DNA of 64,000 nt from Salinibacterium sp. NG253 (GCF_015864945.1 NZ_JADYWF010000002.1:388208-452207); one strand, 5' to 3'. Shown: positions 25,653 through 36,707, counted from the stretch's first letter. A program made the numbers and translations. Notes: a model not told the origin generated them from the sequence alone.

Positions 25653-27272
25653 ATGAGCTCTGCCTACTTCACTTCCCCAAAAAACCGGTTGAAAGTCACG
25701 CTAGCAGCGCTTTTTGCGGCCATCGCGCTAGTCGTCGCTCCTGTGACTTCAGCTGCTCCCGCCTCGGCAATCGGTTTCGCGATCTCTGGATCGTGGAGTG
25801 CGCCTGGGGCGACCGGCACGATTGCTTACCTCGAGGCGTACGACACCAGCACGTACGACACGGTTGAGATCACGATCACTGGTTCGACCTTTAAAACTGA
25901 GGTTCTCGCAGCGGGCGAATACACGATTTTCGGTGCACACGACGATTCCCGGTTTGCTGGTTATAGCGCGACTGTCGAGGTTTCCGCCAGCGACGTGACG
26001 CACGATATCGAGTTTCTTAAAAATGCGTACATCCGCGGAAGCGTGACTGACTTCAACAATGTGGGGGACAGCGGCGATAAGTCGGGCGGCCCCTCGGCGA
26101 TTAGTCGCACCGTTCTGGTGAGCGTCGAAAACGTCGACGTCAGCAAGAACGGCACCACCCATTGGGTTTCTCTCGTTGACGACAAGCCGTCAACCTATGA
26201 AATTCCAATCGCGCCCGGTACCTATACGGTCGGATTCAGTTCGTCAGCCTATTCTGAGACTCAATACTTCCCGGGCACAGAAGACGCGAGCTCGGCGACC
26301 GAAATCACGCTTGCGCCCGGCGAAAAAATTTCGTACGTCGACGCAATCTTTCCCGTGAGCTCAAATGAAGCGCTTCGTCTGGGCGGCTCCAATCGCTATG
26401 CGACGTCGGTAAAGATCACGCAGCGATTCGCGCCCGGTGTTGAGCGACTCTATATTGCCACTGGAGACGGCTTTGCGGATGGCTTGAGTGCTGTTCCGGC
26501 GGCAGCGGCATTCGATTCCCCGCTGCTTTTGACTGAAACAGGCTCGCTCCCGAGTGTCGTCGCGGCGGAAGTCGAGCGACTAGATCCAGAACAGATTGTG
26601 GTGGTCGGCGGCACCGGAGTGGTCTCGGCGCACGTTGTCACCCAGCTGAACGCCCTTGTGGCGGACGACGAGCCCGTGATGCGGCTCGAAGGTTCGAATC
26701 GCTATGCAACATCTCGCGCTATTGCGCGGGACGCGTTCCCGGACGGTGCCGATGTTGCGTTCATCGCGACCGGAGCCAACTTCCCTGATGCTTTAGCGGC
26801 TAGCCCCGCTGCGGCGTACTTGGACGGACCCGTGATCTTGGTGAACGGTGACAGCAACACCCTTGATGCAGCTACACAGGATCTGCTCGTCGAGCTGGGT
26901 GTCAGCCACATCAAGATCGCTGGAGGCACTGGAGTCGTAAGCTCAGGAATCGAGGCAGCTCTCGCCACCGTTCCTGGGGTTACCGAGGTTATTCGCTACT
27001 CGGGCGGAGGACGTGTAGCCACCGCTGTGGCCATCAACCAGTTGTTCCCGGCAAGCAGCACCGCCTTCGTCGCTACCTCGACGGGCTTTGCAGATTCGCT
27101 GGGCGGCGCTGCGCTTGCTGGATTCAAAGATGCACCCCTGTATCTGTCGCCGGCATTCGGTCTTCCGTGTGACGTTCTCGACGACTTCTTCCGGTTGGGC
27201 GCGACGAGCCGCGTTGTTCTCGGCGGGGAAGGCGTCCTCAGCCACAGGATTCTCACCGACGACGCCTGCTAG
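25653..27272 (+). CDS. Secreted protein with three cell-wall-binding repeat 2 domains
   Basis: The 539-residue protein has a signal peptide with probable cleavage after ASA near residue 39. Two prealbumin-like segments, ending LAAGEYTIFGAHDDSR and IAPGTYTVGFSSS, span about 40-235. Three CW_binding_2 repeats follow, each opening with a related motif: RLGGSNRYATS near 243, RLEGSNRYATSRAIA near 340, and RYSGGGRVATAVAIN near 445. Such repeats are thought to bind anionic wall polymers in Gram-positive bacteria. AGGAA lies 8 bases before the ATG. It is probably wall-associated; its enzymatic role, if any, is not apparent. Confidence 0.85.
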   Translation: MSSAYFTSPKNRLKVTLAALFAAIALVVAPVTSAAPASAIGFAISGSWSAPGATGTIAYLEAYDTSTYDTVEITITGSTFKTEVLAAGEYTIFGAHDDSRFAGYSATVEVSASDVTHDIEFLKNAYIRGSVTDFNNVGDSGDKSGGPSAISRTVLVSVENVDVSKNGTTHWVSLVDDKPSTYEIPIAPGTYTVGFSSSAYSETQYFPGTEDASSATEITLAPGEKISYVDAIFPVSSNEALRLGGSNRYATSVKITQRFAPGVERLYIATGDGFADGLSAVPAAAAFDSPLLLTETGSLPSVVAAEVERLDPEQIVVVGGTGVVSAHVVTQLNALVADDEPVMRLEGSNRYATSRAIARDAFPDGADVAFIATGANFPDALAASPAAAYLDGPVILVNGDSNTLDAATQDLLVELGVSHIKIAGGTGVVSSGIEAALATVPGVTEVIRYSGGGRVATAVAINQLFPASSTAFVATSTGFADSLGGAALAGFKDAPLYLSPAFGLPCDVLDDFFRLGATSRVVLGGEGVLSHRILTDDAC

Positions 27273-27329
27273 CGACACACGGGTGAGTGCACCATTAGAA
27301 ACGCGCTCATCCGCGCCAGAGTAGACCCT

Positions 27330-29306
27330 ATGAAAGCCCCGCGCTCCCCAGCGATGCCATCCAGCAGGCTGGGGAGCGCGGCGCTGTGGGTCGCCTTTAT
27401 CGCGGTAGTCGTGCTGTTGCCAGACGGCCTGAACCGCTGGGTGTTCCCCAAAGAGGCTGCGTTGGCACTCGCCGCGCTTCTTGCTTCTCTGGCTCCGGCC
27501 ACCGGCAGGCTCCCGCGGTGGTTCCTCATTGCGGTCGGTGCGGGTGCGATTGTGCTGGCGAGCGCTGCGCTTCTTTCGGCAGTACCTCTCCCGCAACTGT
27601 GGGGGAGAGCTCCCCGCTTCGAAGGGCTGGTTTCGCTTCCGGTGTATTTTGCGGCGGCATGGATTGGTGCCCGACTGCTCGGACCTCGAAGCTCACATCA
27701 AGCGCCCCTTGTTGCGCTTCGAGCGGCTGCCACTATTGCTATCGCGATCGCAGTTGTTGCCCTTCTCGAGGCATCCGGCGCGCGTCCGATTTCGACATCC
27801 TTCGAGCGTCCAGGGTCGTTGCTGGGCAATGCCACTGATCAGGGCATCGCCGGTGCCATGCTTTTCGCGTTCCTCAGCTTGCCCGCGTTGCGGGCATGGT
27901 TTCCCGACCGAATTATCAGGGTTGGCAAGGGAAAGCCTGCGCTCGCCGTCCACGTCTCTTGGGAATATCGCCTTCTCCTTGCAACGGGCGTTGGTGCGGC
28001 GATTACGGCTGTTCTCTTGTCTGCTTCCCGCGGTGCGCTTCTCGCTCTGTTCGCAGCACTGATTGTGGTGGCGGGCTTTGAACTCCGCCGCAGCGCCCGT
28101 GTGGTGGAGCTGTCCGGTCGAAAGATTCTGCGCTTGTGGTTTATCGCCGCCGGAATCGCAGCGGGGATGCTCGCGATTGCGCTCGCTATTCCGCTAACTC
28201 GAGCTCGACTTTTAGGGGCATCGTCAACCATCGACGATCGAATCCTGATCTGGAAAGAGTCGCTGACCCTGTTCGCGCAAACTCCTTTCCTGGGGCTTGG
28301 GCCGAGCGGCTATGTCGATGCAATCGGTCAATCGCACGGTCCGCAATGGTTCGAACAGGTTGAGTCCGGAGCTACTCTCGACTCTCCTCACAACTGGATA
28401 CTCCAAGCTGTGTCCGCGGGCGGAGTACTCTTTCTCGTTCTCGCGTTGACCATAGTGCTGGCGGTCGGCGTCGTTGGAGTGCGAAAGTGGTTCGTAACCC
28501 TCAACGAGGCTCTGGAATCACCCCGCTGGGCGCCACAAATTCTCGGCAAGTCGGATCTGGCCGCGGCAGCGCTGGCGTTGTGTGCAGCGTGGGCAGTGGG
28601 GCTGCTGACCCATTTCACTTCGCCTTCCACAAGCATCCTGGGCTGTGTGGTTGTTGGCATGCTCATTGCCCGCGCGCCGACGACTGACGAATCCGCCCGC
28701 GCGCCGACGACTGACGAATCCGCCCGCGCGCCGACGACTGACGAATCCGCCCGCGCTGCTCTCGCGAGAGTGGCACGCACCGTGATCATCGGCCTGTGGG
28801 CGTCATGGTTGATCATTTCGTGCGTTGCAGAAGTCCCTCTCCAGCAGGCCGTGAACCACGCCGTTGCCGGAGAAGTGGCCACGGCCAACTCGAAGTTTGA
28901 GACGGCGATGGCGTTGCGACCATGGGATACCTCGATCGCCTCGACAGCAGCGCAGTACCTCGCCGTTGCCGCCGACAACAGGGTCGATGGTGCGGCGCTT
29001 CTCACGGTCGGTTGGGCTGAGCGAGCACTAGCGGATACCCCGGACAGCGTGGCAACGCTCAAGGCGTATGCCGTCGGTCTGCGGGCAGCGGACCGTCCGG
29101 AAGATGCGCAGGAGGTCTATGAGCGCCTTCTGAGCATGCGCCCCAACGATGCTGAAGTCATGTTGGGTAGGGCCAGTACTTTCTACCGTGCCGGTGACGC
29201 CCCCGCGGCGCTGGAGTGGGCACAGCGTGCGAGCCGCCAGAATCCGAATGACGAGACGATCACCACGTTTCTCGAGTTCCTCGAACAACTGCCCGCAGAA
29301 GAGTAG
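27330..29306 (+). CDS. O-antigen ligase-like membrane protein with C-terminal TPR region
   Basis: The 658-residue protein has about 11-12 hydrophobic segments over the first 490 residues. The Wzy_C/WaaL-type signature GLGPSGYVDAIGQSH followed by DSPHNWILQAVSAGG lies near residues 325-360. It would ligate or polymerise glycans on the outer membrane face. After the last membrane helices, a soluble TPR-like region begins around residue 520. A perfect 9-residue repeat (APTTDESAR, three copies) lies at about 449-475 in a loop. Its neighbour is a secreted wall-binding protein, suggesting an envelope-polysaccharide role. Confidence 0.75.
   Translation: MKAPRSPAMPSSRLGSAALWVAFIAVVVLLPDGLNRWVFPKEAALALAALLASLAPATGRLPRWFLIAVGAGAIVLASAALLSAVPLPQLWGRAPRFEGLVSLPVYFAAAWIGARLLGPRSSHQAPLVALRAAATIAIAIAVVALLEASGARPISTSFERPGSLLGNATDQGIAGAMLFAFLSLPALRAWFPDRIIRVGKGKPALAVHVSWEYRLLLATGVGAAITAVLLSASRGALLALFAALIVVAGFELRRSARVVELSGRKILRLWFIAAGIAAGMLAIALAIPLTRARLLGASSTIDDRILIWKESLTLFAQTPFLGLGPSGYVDAIGQSHGPQWFEQVESGATLDSPHNWILQAVSAGGVLFLVLALTIVLAVGVVGVRKWFVTLNEALESPRWAPQILGKSDLAAAALALCAAWAVGLLTHFTSPSTSILGCVVVGMLIARAPTTDESARAPTTDESARAPTTDESARAALARVARTVIIGLWASWLIISCVAEVPLQQAVNHAVAGEVATANSKFETAMALRPWDTSIASTAAQYLAVAADNRVDGAALLTVGWAERALADTPDSVATLKAYAVGLRAADRPEDAQEVYERLLSMRPNDAEVMLGRASTFYRAGDAPAALEWAQRASRQNPNDETITTFLEFLEQLPAEE
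28674..28754 (+). repeat. 27-bp in-frame tandem repeat, three perfect copies
   Basis: Copies lie at 28674-28700, 28701-28727 and 28728-28754, each encoding APTTDESAR. The identical copies suggest recent expansion. Copy-number change would add or remove 9 residues without a frameshift. Confidence 0.95.
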
Positions 29307-29357
29307 AAATCGCGGCGAGTGGCGAGGGAATGTGCCACGTGCGAGAGAATAGGAAGC

Positions 29358-30647
29358 ATGGCGTCCACTGTTAACCCTCCCCGCGGCATGCGGGATTTCC
29401 TCCCTGCAGAAAAAGCTCAGCGTGAGCGTGTGCTCAGTGTCATCCGGGGAAGCTACCGTGCTCACGGGTTCGACGAGATCGAAACCCCGGTGATGGAAGA
29501 CAGCTCACGCTTGCATGCCGGTTTGGGCGGCGACAACGAGAAGCTCGCGTTCGCTGTCATGAAACGAGGGCTCACGAGTGAGAAGCTGCAGGCGGCATCC
29601 GATGCGCTTGAACTCGCCGACCTGGGCATGCGTTTCGACCTCACGGTGCCGCTGGCCCGTTTCTATGCGACGCACCGTGCCGAATTGCCGAAGGTGTTCC
29701 GGGCGATTCAGATGGCACCCGTGTGGCGTGCCGAGCGCCCGCAGAAGGGGCGTTACCGCCAGTTTGTGCAGTGCGACATTGACATCATGGGCGAGGCGGG
29801 CCCGAGCGCTGAGATCGAACTCATCACCGCTACGGCTGCCACGCTTGATGCTCTCGGCATTGAAGGCTGCACCATTCGCGTGAACGATCGTCGCTTGCTC
29901 ACGAGTTCGCTCAGCATTCTCGGGTTCCCGGCCAAGGAGCACGAAGCGGTGCTCATCACGGTCGACAAGCTCGACAAACTCGGTGCCGATGGCGTTGTTG
30001 CTGAGTTGCGTGAACGTGCCTTCCCCGATGGTCCAGTGGCGGCGCTCGCCGAATTCCTGACGCGTCCGGCCCCCGACACTGCTGTTGAGTTCAGCGCGGA
30101 TGCCATCCGTGCCGCCCTGCCCGCAGGAGTCGCCGAGGAGGTCATTCTTGAACTCGCGGCGATCGGCCAGGCCGTTGAAGCGGGCCGTGGTGACTCCGGA
30201 GCGCTGATCGAATTCGACCCGTGGTTGGTGCGGGGGATGGGCTACTACACGGGCGCCATCTTTGAGGTCGCGCATCCGTCGCTCGGCTATTCCCTCGGTG
30301 GCGGCGGGCGCTACGACGGAATGATCGGTCGCTTCTTGGGCAGCGATGTTCCGGCTGTTGGCTTCTCGCTCGGCTTCGAACGTCTTGTCGATCTCGTTGA
30401 GCTCGGCGATGCAGACAATGATGACCAGCTTGCGTTGATTTACGACACCGATGTCGATGCGGCGACGCTCGTGCGGTTGCAAGCAGCGTTGATTCGTGAC
30501 GGCAAACGCGTGCGGCTTGAGGCTCGACCGAAGAAAATGCCCCAGCTTCTCGATCAGTTGAAGGGTGCCGGTTTCACCAGTTTCGCAACGGTCCGTGCAG
30601 AAAACATGAGCATTGATAGCCTTGAGTTCAAGCCACTGGGTGGTTAG
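29358..30647 (+). CDS. hisS: Histidine--tRNA ligase
   Basis: It charges tRNA-His. The 429-residue class II synthetase opens with PPRGMRDFLPAEKAQRERV. Motif 2 is FRAIQMAPVWRAERPQKGRYRQF near residue 112; the His-binding segments are VRGMGYYTGAIFEV near 291 and SLGGGGRYDGMIG near 312. The C-terminal anticodon-binding domain starts near 345. ATG 29358 was chosen over an in-frame upstream start because it sits behind ATAGGAAG and matches the usual N-terminus. It follows the O-antigen ligase-like gene by 51 bases. Confidence 0.95.
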   Translation: MASTVNPPRGMRDFLPAEKAQRERVLSVIRGSYRAHGFDEIETPVMEDSSRLHAGLGGDNEKLAFAVMKRGLTSEKLQAASDALELADLGMRFDLTVPLARFYATHRAELPKVFRAIQMAPVWRAERPQKGRYRQFVQCDIDIMGEAGPSAEIELITATAATLDALGIEGCTIRVNDRRLLTSSLSILGFPAKEHEAVLITVDKLDKLGADGVVAELRERAFPDGPVAALAEFLTRPAPDTAVEFSADAIRAALPAGVAEEVILELAAIGQAVEAGRGDSGALIEFDPWLVRGMGYYTGAIFEVAHPSLGYSLGGGGRYDGMIGRFLGSDVPAVGFSLGFERLVDLVELGDADNDDQLALIYDTDVDAATLVRLQAALIRDGKRVRLEARPKKMPQLLDQLKGAGFTSFATVRAENMSIDSLEFKPLGG

Positions 30648-30675
30648 CTAGCGCCCACTTTTTGAGGGAGAAAAC

Positions 30676-31632
30676 GTGAACGTCAAAGCAAAGCCGATTC
30701 TTGTTTTCGTGGGCGTCAGTTTTGGGCTCGCGTGGCTCTTTGCCCTTCCTCTCTGGTTCACGGGCGGTCTCGAGAATCCGTTCTTCACGGTGTTTGCGCT
30801 CGCGATGATGTTTACGCCGGCGATCGCGGCGCTCGTGGTCGTCCTTTTTGTCGAGAAGCATCCGGATGCTCGCTCGCGGCGCGCGGCGCTGGGGCTTGGT
30901 TCGGTGCGCCCCGTCGGTCGGTTCCTGCGCTACTTGGCGTTGGCGCTCGTCGTTCCGCCCGTCTTGATTCTGGCTGCGCTCGTTGTCGGTGCCATCGTGG
31001 GGGTCTACCCGGCCGACTTTGTGAACTTCTCCGGCTTCCAGGCGCTGGTCGATAGCCAGTTGGCGGCGATTGGTGAAGAGCCGCTGCCTGTCCCGATTGG
31101 CCTGCTGGTCGCGCTGCAGTTTGTGAACGTGTTGATCGGTGCGGTCATCAATACGATTCCGGCGTTCGGTGAAGAACTCGGCTGGCGCGGCTGGTTGTTG
31201 CCCAAGCTGCTGCCCCTCGGCATCGTTCCGGCCATCCTTATTTCAGGAGTGATCTGGGGTCTGTGGCATGCCCCGCTCATCCTGCTCGGCTACAACTACC
31301 CTGGTGCTCCCGGCTGGCTCGCGCTCACGGCCATGGTCGGCATGACGATCGTCGTTGGCGGAGTGTTCGCGTGGCTGCGCATCCGTTCGGCGTCGGTGTG
31401 GCCGGCCGCCCTAGCTCACGGTGCCTTCAACGCAGCTGCCGGGTTCTCGATCATTTTCATCATGGTTGGCGAATCTTTCGACCCCCTTCAGGCAAGCATT
31501 TTGGGCTGGACCGGATGGCTCGTGCCGCTCGTTCTGGTGATAGTGCTGCTAGCCACTGGCCAGTTTCGTTCGCCAGCCCCGTCACCGACTGTTAGCCGTA
31601 ACGAGTCAGCGCCGGCCGTTGGCTCGGAGTAG
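30676..31632 (+). CDS. CPBP family intramembrane metalloprotease
   Basis: This 318-residue membrane protein has about eight helices and a well-kept CPBP core: GEELGWRGWLLPKL near residue 167, WHAPLILLGYNYPG near 197, and AHGAFNAAAG near 247. The EExxWR form of the first motif is common in CPBP proteins. GGGAG lies about 8 bases before GTG 30676. It follows hisS by 28 bases. The substrate is unknown; no CAAX-type or bacteriocin gene is adjacent. Confidence 0.83.
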   Translation: MNVKAKPILVFVGVSFGLAWLFALPLWFTGGLENPFFTVFALAMMFTPAIAALVVVLFVEKHPDARSRRAALGLGSVRPVGRFLRYLALALVVPPVLILAALVVGAIVGVYPADFVNFSGFQALVDSQLAAIGEEPLPVPIGLLVALQFVNVLIGAVINTIPAFGEELGWRGWLLPKLLPLGIVPAILISGVIWGLWHAPLILLGYNYPGAPGWLALTAMVGMTIVVGGVFAWLRIRSASVWPAALAHGAFNAAAGFSIIFIMVGESFDPLQASILGWTGWLVPLVLVIVLLATGQFRSPAPSPTVSRNESAPAVGSE

Positions 31633-32973
<1,341 letters not shown>

Positions 32974-32990
32974 CACTCACTAGCGTCGTC

Positions 32991-32996
32991 TAGCAT
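32991..32996 (+). promoter_or_regulatory. Possible -10 box of the ftsB-like gene
   Basis: TAGCAT ends 7 bases before ATG 33004 and lies just after the eno stop, so this gene may also have its own leaderless transcript. Confidence 0.35.
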
Positions 32997-33003
32997 CGAA
33001 CGC

Positions 33004-33510
33004 ATGGCTAGGCGAGTACGAGCACAAAAGGTAGCGGTGTCGCTGCCCGAGGAGAGCGCGCCCGAACACTGGCTGCGCACGATCCGCTTCTCGGGCTTCA
33101 CCGTGCTTATGCTTGGTTTGCTCATACTCGCCGTCATCGTTCTTGCGCCCAACCTGCGCATTTTGATCGAGCAACAGCAGACGATTGCGCAACTGCAGTC
33201 TGAGGTCGAAGAGGCTCAAGAGTCTGTCGACAGCCTCACCGAAAATGTTGCCCGCTGGGATGACCGCGCCTACATCGAGTCCCAGGCTCGCGACCGGCTG
33301 TACTACGTGTATCCGGGCGAAGTGAGCTACTTGGTTACCGGGGAAGCGGCCGATGTCACGACCTCAGATGGTGTGCCGGTGAGCGCGACCATCCAAACCA
33401 CTCAAATTGATTGGGTACAAACTCTCGTGTCGTCCATTTACACTGCTGGTCTCACGGAAGATGCCCCCGACGACCTCACCGCCCCCGTAGTTGAAGGACC
33501 TCAGCAATGA
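33004..33510 (+). CDS. FtsB/DivIC-like septum formation initiator
   Basis: The 168-residue protein is a bitopic cell-division component. It has about 30 cytosolic residues and one membrane helix (FTVLMLGLLILAVIVLA, about 33-50). A coiled coil of about 40 residues follows (LIEQQQTIAQLQSEVEEAQE), then the DivIC closing motif WDDRAYIESQARDRLYYVYPGE. It would act with FtsL and FtsQ at the septum. Its position after eno is conserved in actinobacteria. The DUF501 start overlaps its last bases (33507-33510). Confidence 0.87.
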   Translation: MARRVRAQKVAVSLPEESAPEHWLRTIRFSGFTVLMLGLLILAVIVLAPNLRILIEQQQTIAQLQSEVEEAQESVDSLTENVARWDDRAYIESQARDRLYYVYPGEVSYLVTGEAADVTTSDGVPVSATIQTTQIDWVQTLVSSIYTAGLTEDAPDDLTAPVVEGPQQ

Positions 33511-34094
33511 CCACCCCACCGTTTGACACCGTCAGCGATGAAGACGTGCGCATTGTGTCGCTTCAACTTGGCCGCCCCGCTCGCGATGTGATCGGCATTG
33601 CGGCGCGCTGCGTGTGCGGAGCTCCGACCGTGGTCTCGACGAAACCGCGCCTGAGCGATGGAACGCCGTTTCCCACGATTTATTACCTGTGCCACCCGGC
33701 GGCCACGGCATCCGTGTCCACGCTTGAAGCTGAGGGCCAGATGCCGGAGCTCGCGGCAATGCTCGAGGGCGAGATTGGTGCGCAGTATCAGGCTGCCCAC
33801 GAGGCCTACATTGCCGACCGGGATGGCATTGAGGTCGTTCCCGAGCTAGCCGGCGTTTCAGCCGGCGGCATGCCCACCCGCGTGAAGTGCCTGCACGCGC
33901 TGGTCGGCCATTCACTCGCCGCAGGCCCCGGAGTTAACCCCATCGGCGACATTGCTCTTGAGCGTGCCTCGTGGAGCCCGACCGTGTGCCAGTGCCCCGA
34001 CTACACCGAAGCAACTAGCGACCGCGCCTCGGCAGCCGATTCTGCTTCGGTGCCCTCTGCTGCCCCAGCGACGGTGACAGGGGAGACACAATAG
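33507..34094 (+). CDS. DUF501 family protein
   Basis: The 195-residue protein matches DUF501, a family that almost always follows the eno/ftsB pair in actinobacteria. Its core contains RDVIGIAARCVCGAPTVVSTKPRL, FPTIYYLCHPAATASVSTLE and VKCLHALVGHSLA. Conserved Cys and His (CVC, LCHP, CLHAL.GH, VCQC) could bind a metal. The final 30 residues are Ala/Ser-rich. It overlaps ftsB at its start, and its stop shares one base with the protease start. The function is unknown. Confidence 0.85.
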   Translation: MTTPPFDTVSDEDVRIVSLQLGRPARDVIGIAARCVCGAPTVVSTKPRLSDGTPFPTIYYLCHPAATASVSTLEAEGQMPELAAMLEGEIGAQYQAAHEAYIADRDGIEVVPELAGVSAGGMPTRVKCLHALVGHSLAAGPGVNPIGDIALERASWSPTVCQCPDYTEATSDRASAADSASVPSAAPATVTGETQ

Positions 34095-35341
34095 TGAAGC
34101 GGTGGGCTGCTGGCGCGATACTGATGGCGAGCCTTGCGTCGCTATTGGTGGCGACCCCTGCCCACGCGGATGCGGTGCGTGACCAAGAATATTGGCTTCA
34201 GGAGTACGGCATCGAAGCCGCGTGGAAGACCACCAAGGGCGCCGGCGTGACGATTGCGGTGATCGACACCGGTGTTGATGGCTCGGTGGACGAGCTTGCT
34301 GGTGTTGTCACGGGCGGAACAGATTTCTCAGGCCAAGGCTCGGCAAACGGCCAGACGCCGGTCGGCGACGATAACCCAGCGCACGGCACGCTCGTCGCGT
34401 CGCTCGCGGCAGGGCGCGGCACCGGCACGGACGCTGGCGTGATCGGTGCGGCTCCAGCGGCGAACATTATGGCGATCTCTATTGGTTTCACCGGTGGGGC
34501 GATCAGTTCGGATGATCAGATTGCCTTGGCGGTTCGCTATGCAGTCGATCAGGGGGCCGATGTCATTAACCTGTCGCTCACCCGCGAGACTCTCGACTGG
34601 CCGCTCAGCTGGGACAGCGCGTTCCTTTACGCGATGGACAACGACGTTGTTGTTGTGGCGGCGGCGGGAAACCGGGGCAGCGGAACTGCCTCCGTGGGTG
34701 CGCCCGCGACGATGCCCGGCGTTCTGACCGTTGCCGGCGTCGACGTGAACGGCGTCGCGAGCTTTAACGCATCTACTCAGGGCATCACGATTGGTGTAGC
34801 CGCGCCAAGTGAAGACTTGGTGGGTGTTGCTCCCGGCGGTTCGCATGTTCTGTGGAACGGCACCAGTGGGGCGACCCCGATTGTGGCCGGCATCGTGGCG
34901 CTCGTGCGTGCCGCGCATCCTGAACTCGACGCCAACAACGTGATTAACCGTATTGTGTCGACGGCGCATGACACTGGTGCTCCCGGTGCAGACGCGATCT
35001 ATGGTTTTGGTCTCATCGATGCCGAAGCAGCGGTGACCGAAAACGTTCCGCTTGTCGACGAGAACCCGATGGGCAGCCTCGCGGAGTGGATCACGATTTA
35101 CCGTCGCGCGGCATCAACCCCGATTCCGGTGCCGAGTTTCAGTGCGACACCAACTCCGATTCCTGAGGTGGCTCCCGATGTTGCGGGGCCCGTCAGTCCA
35201 CTCGGAACAGTGCTGCCAACCGTGAGCATGCTTCGCAATGTGGGCGTACCTCTTGCCATTTACACGATTTTTTTGATGATTTTGGCCGGTTCGGGCGTCT
35301 TAGCTTGGCGTCGGTTTAGGAGTCTGCGCGAGACAGAGTAA
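34094..35341 (+). CDS. S8 family serine peptidase (mycosin-like subtilase)
   Basis: The 415-residue protein has a signal peptide ending AHA near residue 25 and a subtilisin domain. Catalytic residues are Asp58 in VIDTGVDG, His97 in HGTLVA and Ser258 in NGTSGATP, with the oxyanion Asn193 in AAGNRG. The domain is followed by a Pro/Ser-rich linker near 335-375 and a C-terminal membrane helix (about 385-403) with a basic tail. This is the mycosin layout, but no type VII secretion genes are nearby. It is translationally close to DUF501 (TAG overlaps GTG by one base). Confidence 0.9.
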   Translation: MKRWAAGAILMASLASLLVATPAHADAVRDQEYWLQEYGIEAAWKTTKGAGVTIAVIDTGVDGSVDELAGVVTGGTDFSGQGSANGQTPVGDDNPAHGTLVASLAAGRGTGTDAGVIGAAPAANIMAISIGFTGGAISSDDQIALAVRYAVDQGADVINLSLTRETLDWPLSWDSAFLYAMDNDVVVVAAAGNRGSGTASVGAPATMPGVLTVAGVDVNGVASFNASTQGITIGVAAPSEDLVGVAPGGSHVLWNGTSGATPIVAGIVALVRAAHPELDANNVINRIVSTAHDTGAPGADAIYGFGLIDAEAAVTENVPLVDENPMGSLAEWITIYRRAASTPIPVPSFSATPTPIPEVAPDVAGPVSPLGTVLPTVSMLRNVGVPLAIYTIFLMILAGSGVLAWRRFRSLRETE

Positions 35342-35379
35342 GTTTGGTGGCGAACTTCCCTTTTAGGAGACTCTAACTC

Positions 35380-36696
35380 GTGCCAAAAATCTTGATTGTC
35401 GGCGGCGGTTACGCCGGTTTTTACACTGCCCGTAAGCTCGAAAAGTGGCTGCGTCGCGGCGAAGCTGAGGTCACCATGGTGGACCCTCTTCCCTACATGA
35501 CGTACCAGCCTTTCTTGCCTGAGGTTGCAGCAGGCTCCATTGAGCCTCGCCACGCGGTTGTTCCGCACCGTCGCCACTTGAAGACCACCAAGGTCGTCAC
35601 GGCGAAGGTCACCGGAATCAACCACGAGGCGAAGACTGCAACGATTCAGCCTGAAGTGGGTGACTCGTGGGAGATCGACTACGACCTCGTTGTCGTTACC
35701 GCTGGCGCCGTTTCGCGCACCTTCCCGATCCCGGGCGTTGCTGACGAAGCGATTGGCATGAAGACGATCGAAGAGGCTGTTGCCGTTCGTGACCGTCTTC
35801 TCACCAACTTCGACAAGGCATCCAACCTGCCTGCAGGCCCTGAGCGCGACCGTCTGCTGACGTTCGTTGTTGTCGGTGGCGGCTTCGCCGGTATCGAAGC
35901 CTTCGGCGAGATGCGCAGCCTGGCTTCATCGCTGCTGCCGCTCTACCCGAGCATCAACTTCGAAGACACTCACTTCCACCTCATCGAAGCAATGGGCCGC
36001 ATCATGCCCGAGGTTTCGCTCGAGACGAGCAAGTGGGTTATCAAGAACCTCGCCGACCGTGGCGCACAGATTCACCTCGACACCCAGCTGAAGTCAGCGG
36101 TGGGTGGCGTGGTTGAGTTGTCGACCGGCGAAAGCTTCGAGTCAGACACCATCGTGTGGACCGCTGGCGTTATGGCCAACCCGGTCGTGCGCAGCACTGA
36201 CCTTCCCATCGAAGAGCGTGGACGCATCCGCGTGCAGGCAGACCTCCGTGTCATCAACGATGACGGTGTTGTCGAGGGTGCCTGGGGTGCCGGCGACGTG
36301 TGTGCTGTTCCCGACCTCACCGGTGGTGGCGTTGGCGGCTTCTGCGTTCCGAACGCTCAGCACGCTGTTCGCCAGGCCAAGCTCATGGCGAAGAACATTG
36401 TGGCTTCGCTTCGCGGCGAAGAGACCAAGGACTACTTCCACAAGAACCAGGGTGCCGTTGCCGGTCTCGGTCTCTACCACGGCGTTTTCCAGTCGGGCAA
36501 GATCGCGGTCAAGGGTTTCCCGGCGTGGTTCATGCACCGTGGCTACCACGGCATGGCGATGCCGATGTTCGAGCGCAAGGCTCGCGTCTTCAGCAACTGG
36601 ATCACGAACTTCTTCTGGGGTCGCGACACCATTTCGCTCGAGGCACGCGTAGAACCGCGCCGCGCATTCGAAGAATTCGCTTCACGCCCCAAGTAG
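35380..36696 (+). CDS. ndh: Type II NADH dehydrogenase (NAD(P)/FAD-dependent oxidoreductase)
   Basis: This 438-residue flavoprotein passes electrons from NADH to quinone without proton pumping. It has the FAD dinucleotide motif ILIVGGGYAGFYTA at residues 3-16, the NAD motif VVVGGGFAGIEAFGE near 165, and the FAD-side GAWGAGDVCAVPD near 305. YMTYQPFLPEVAAGSIEPRH near 45 is typical of NDH-2. The C-terminus (from about 365) is amphipathic and should bind the membrane. AGGAG lies about 11 bases before GTG 35380. Confidence 0.9.
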   Translation: MPKILIVGGGYAGFYTARKLEKWLRRGEAEVTMVDPLPYMTYQPFLPEVAAGSIEPRHAVVPHRRHLKTTKVVTAKVTGINHEAKTATIQPEVGDSWEIDYDLVVVTAGAVSRTFPIPGVADEAIGMKTIEEAVAVRDRLLTNFDKASNLPAGPERDRLLTFVVVGGGFAGIEAFGEMRSLASSLLPLYPSINFEDTHFHLIEAMGRIMPEVSLETSKWVIKNLADRGAQIHLDTQLKSAVGGVVELSTGESFESDTIVWTAGVMANPVVRSTDLPIEERGRIRVQADLRVINDDGVVEGAWGAGDVCAVPDLTGGGVGGFCVPNAQHAVRQAKLMAKNIVASLRGEETKDYFHKNQGAVAGLGLYHGVFQSGKIAVKGFPAWFMHRGYHGMAMPMFERKARVFSNWITNFFWGRDTISLEARVEPRRAFEEFASRPK

Positions 36697-36707
36697 CGTG
36701 ACTGCAT

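Noticed and set aside
34094-35341. Part of a type VII secretion (ESX) locus
   Set aside because: The subtilase has mycosin layout, but no EccC, EccD or WXG100 gene is nearby; neighbours are housekeeping genes.
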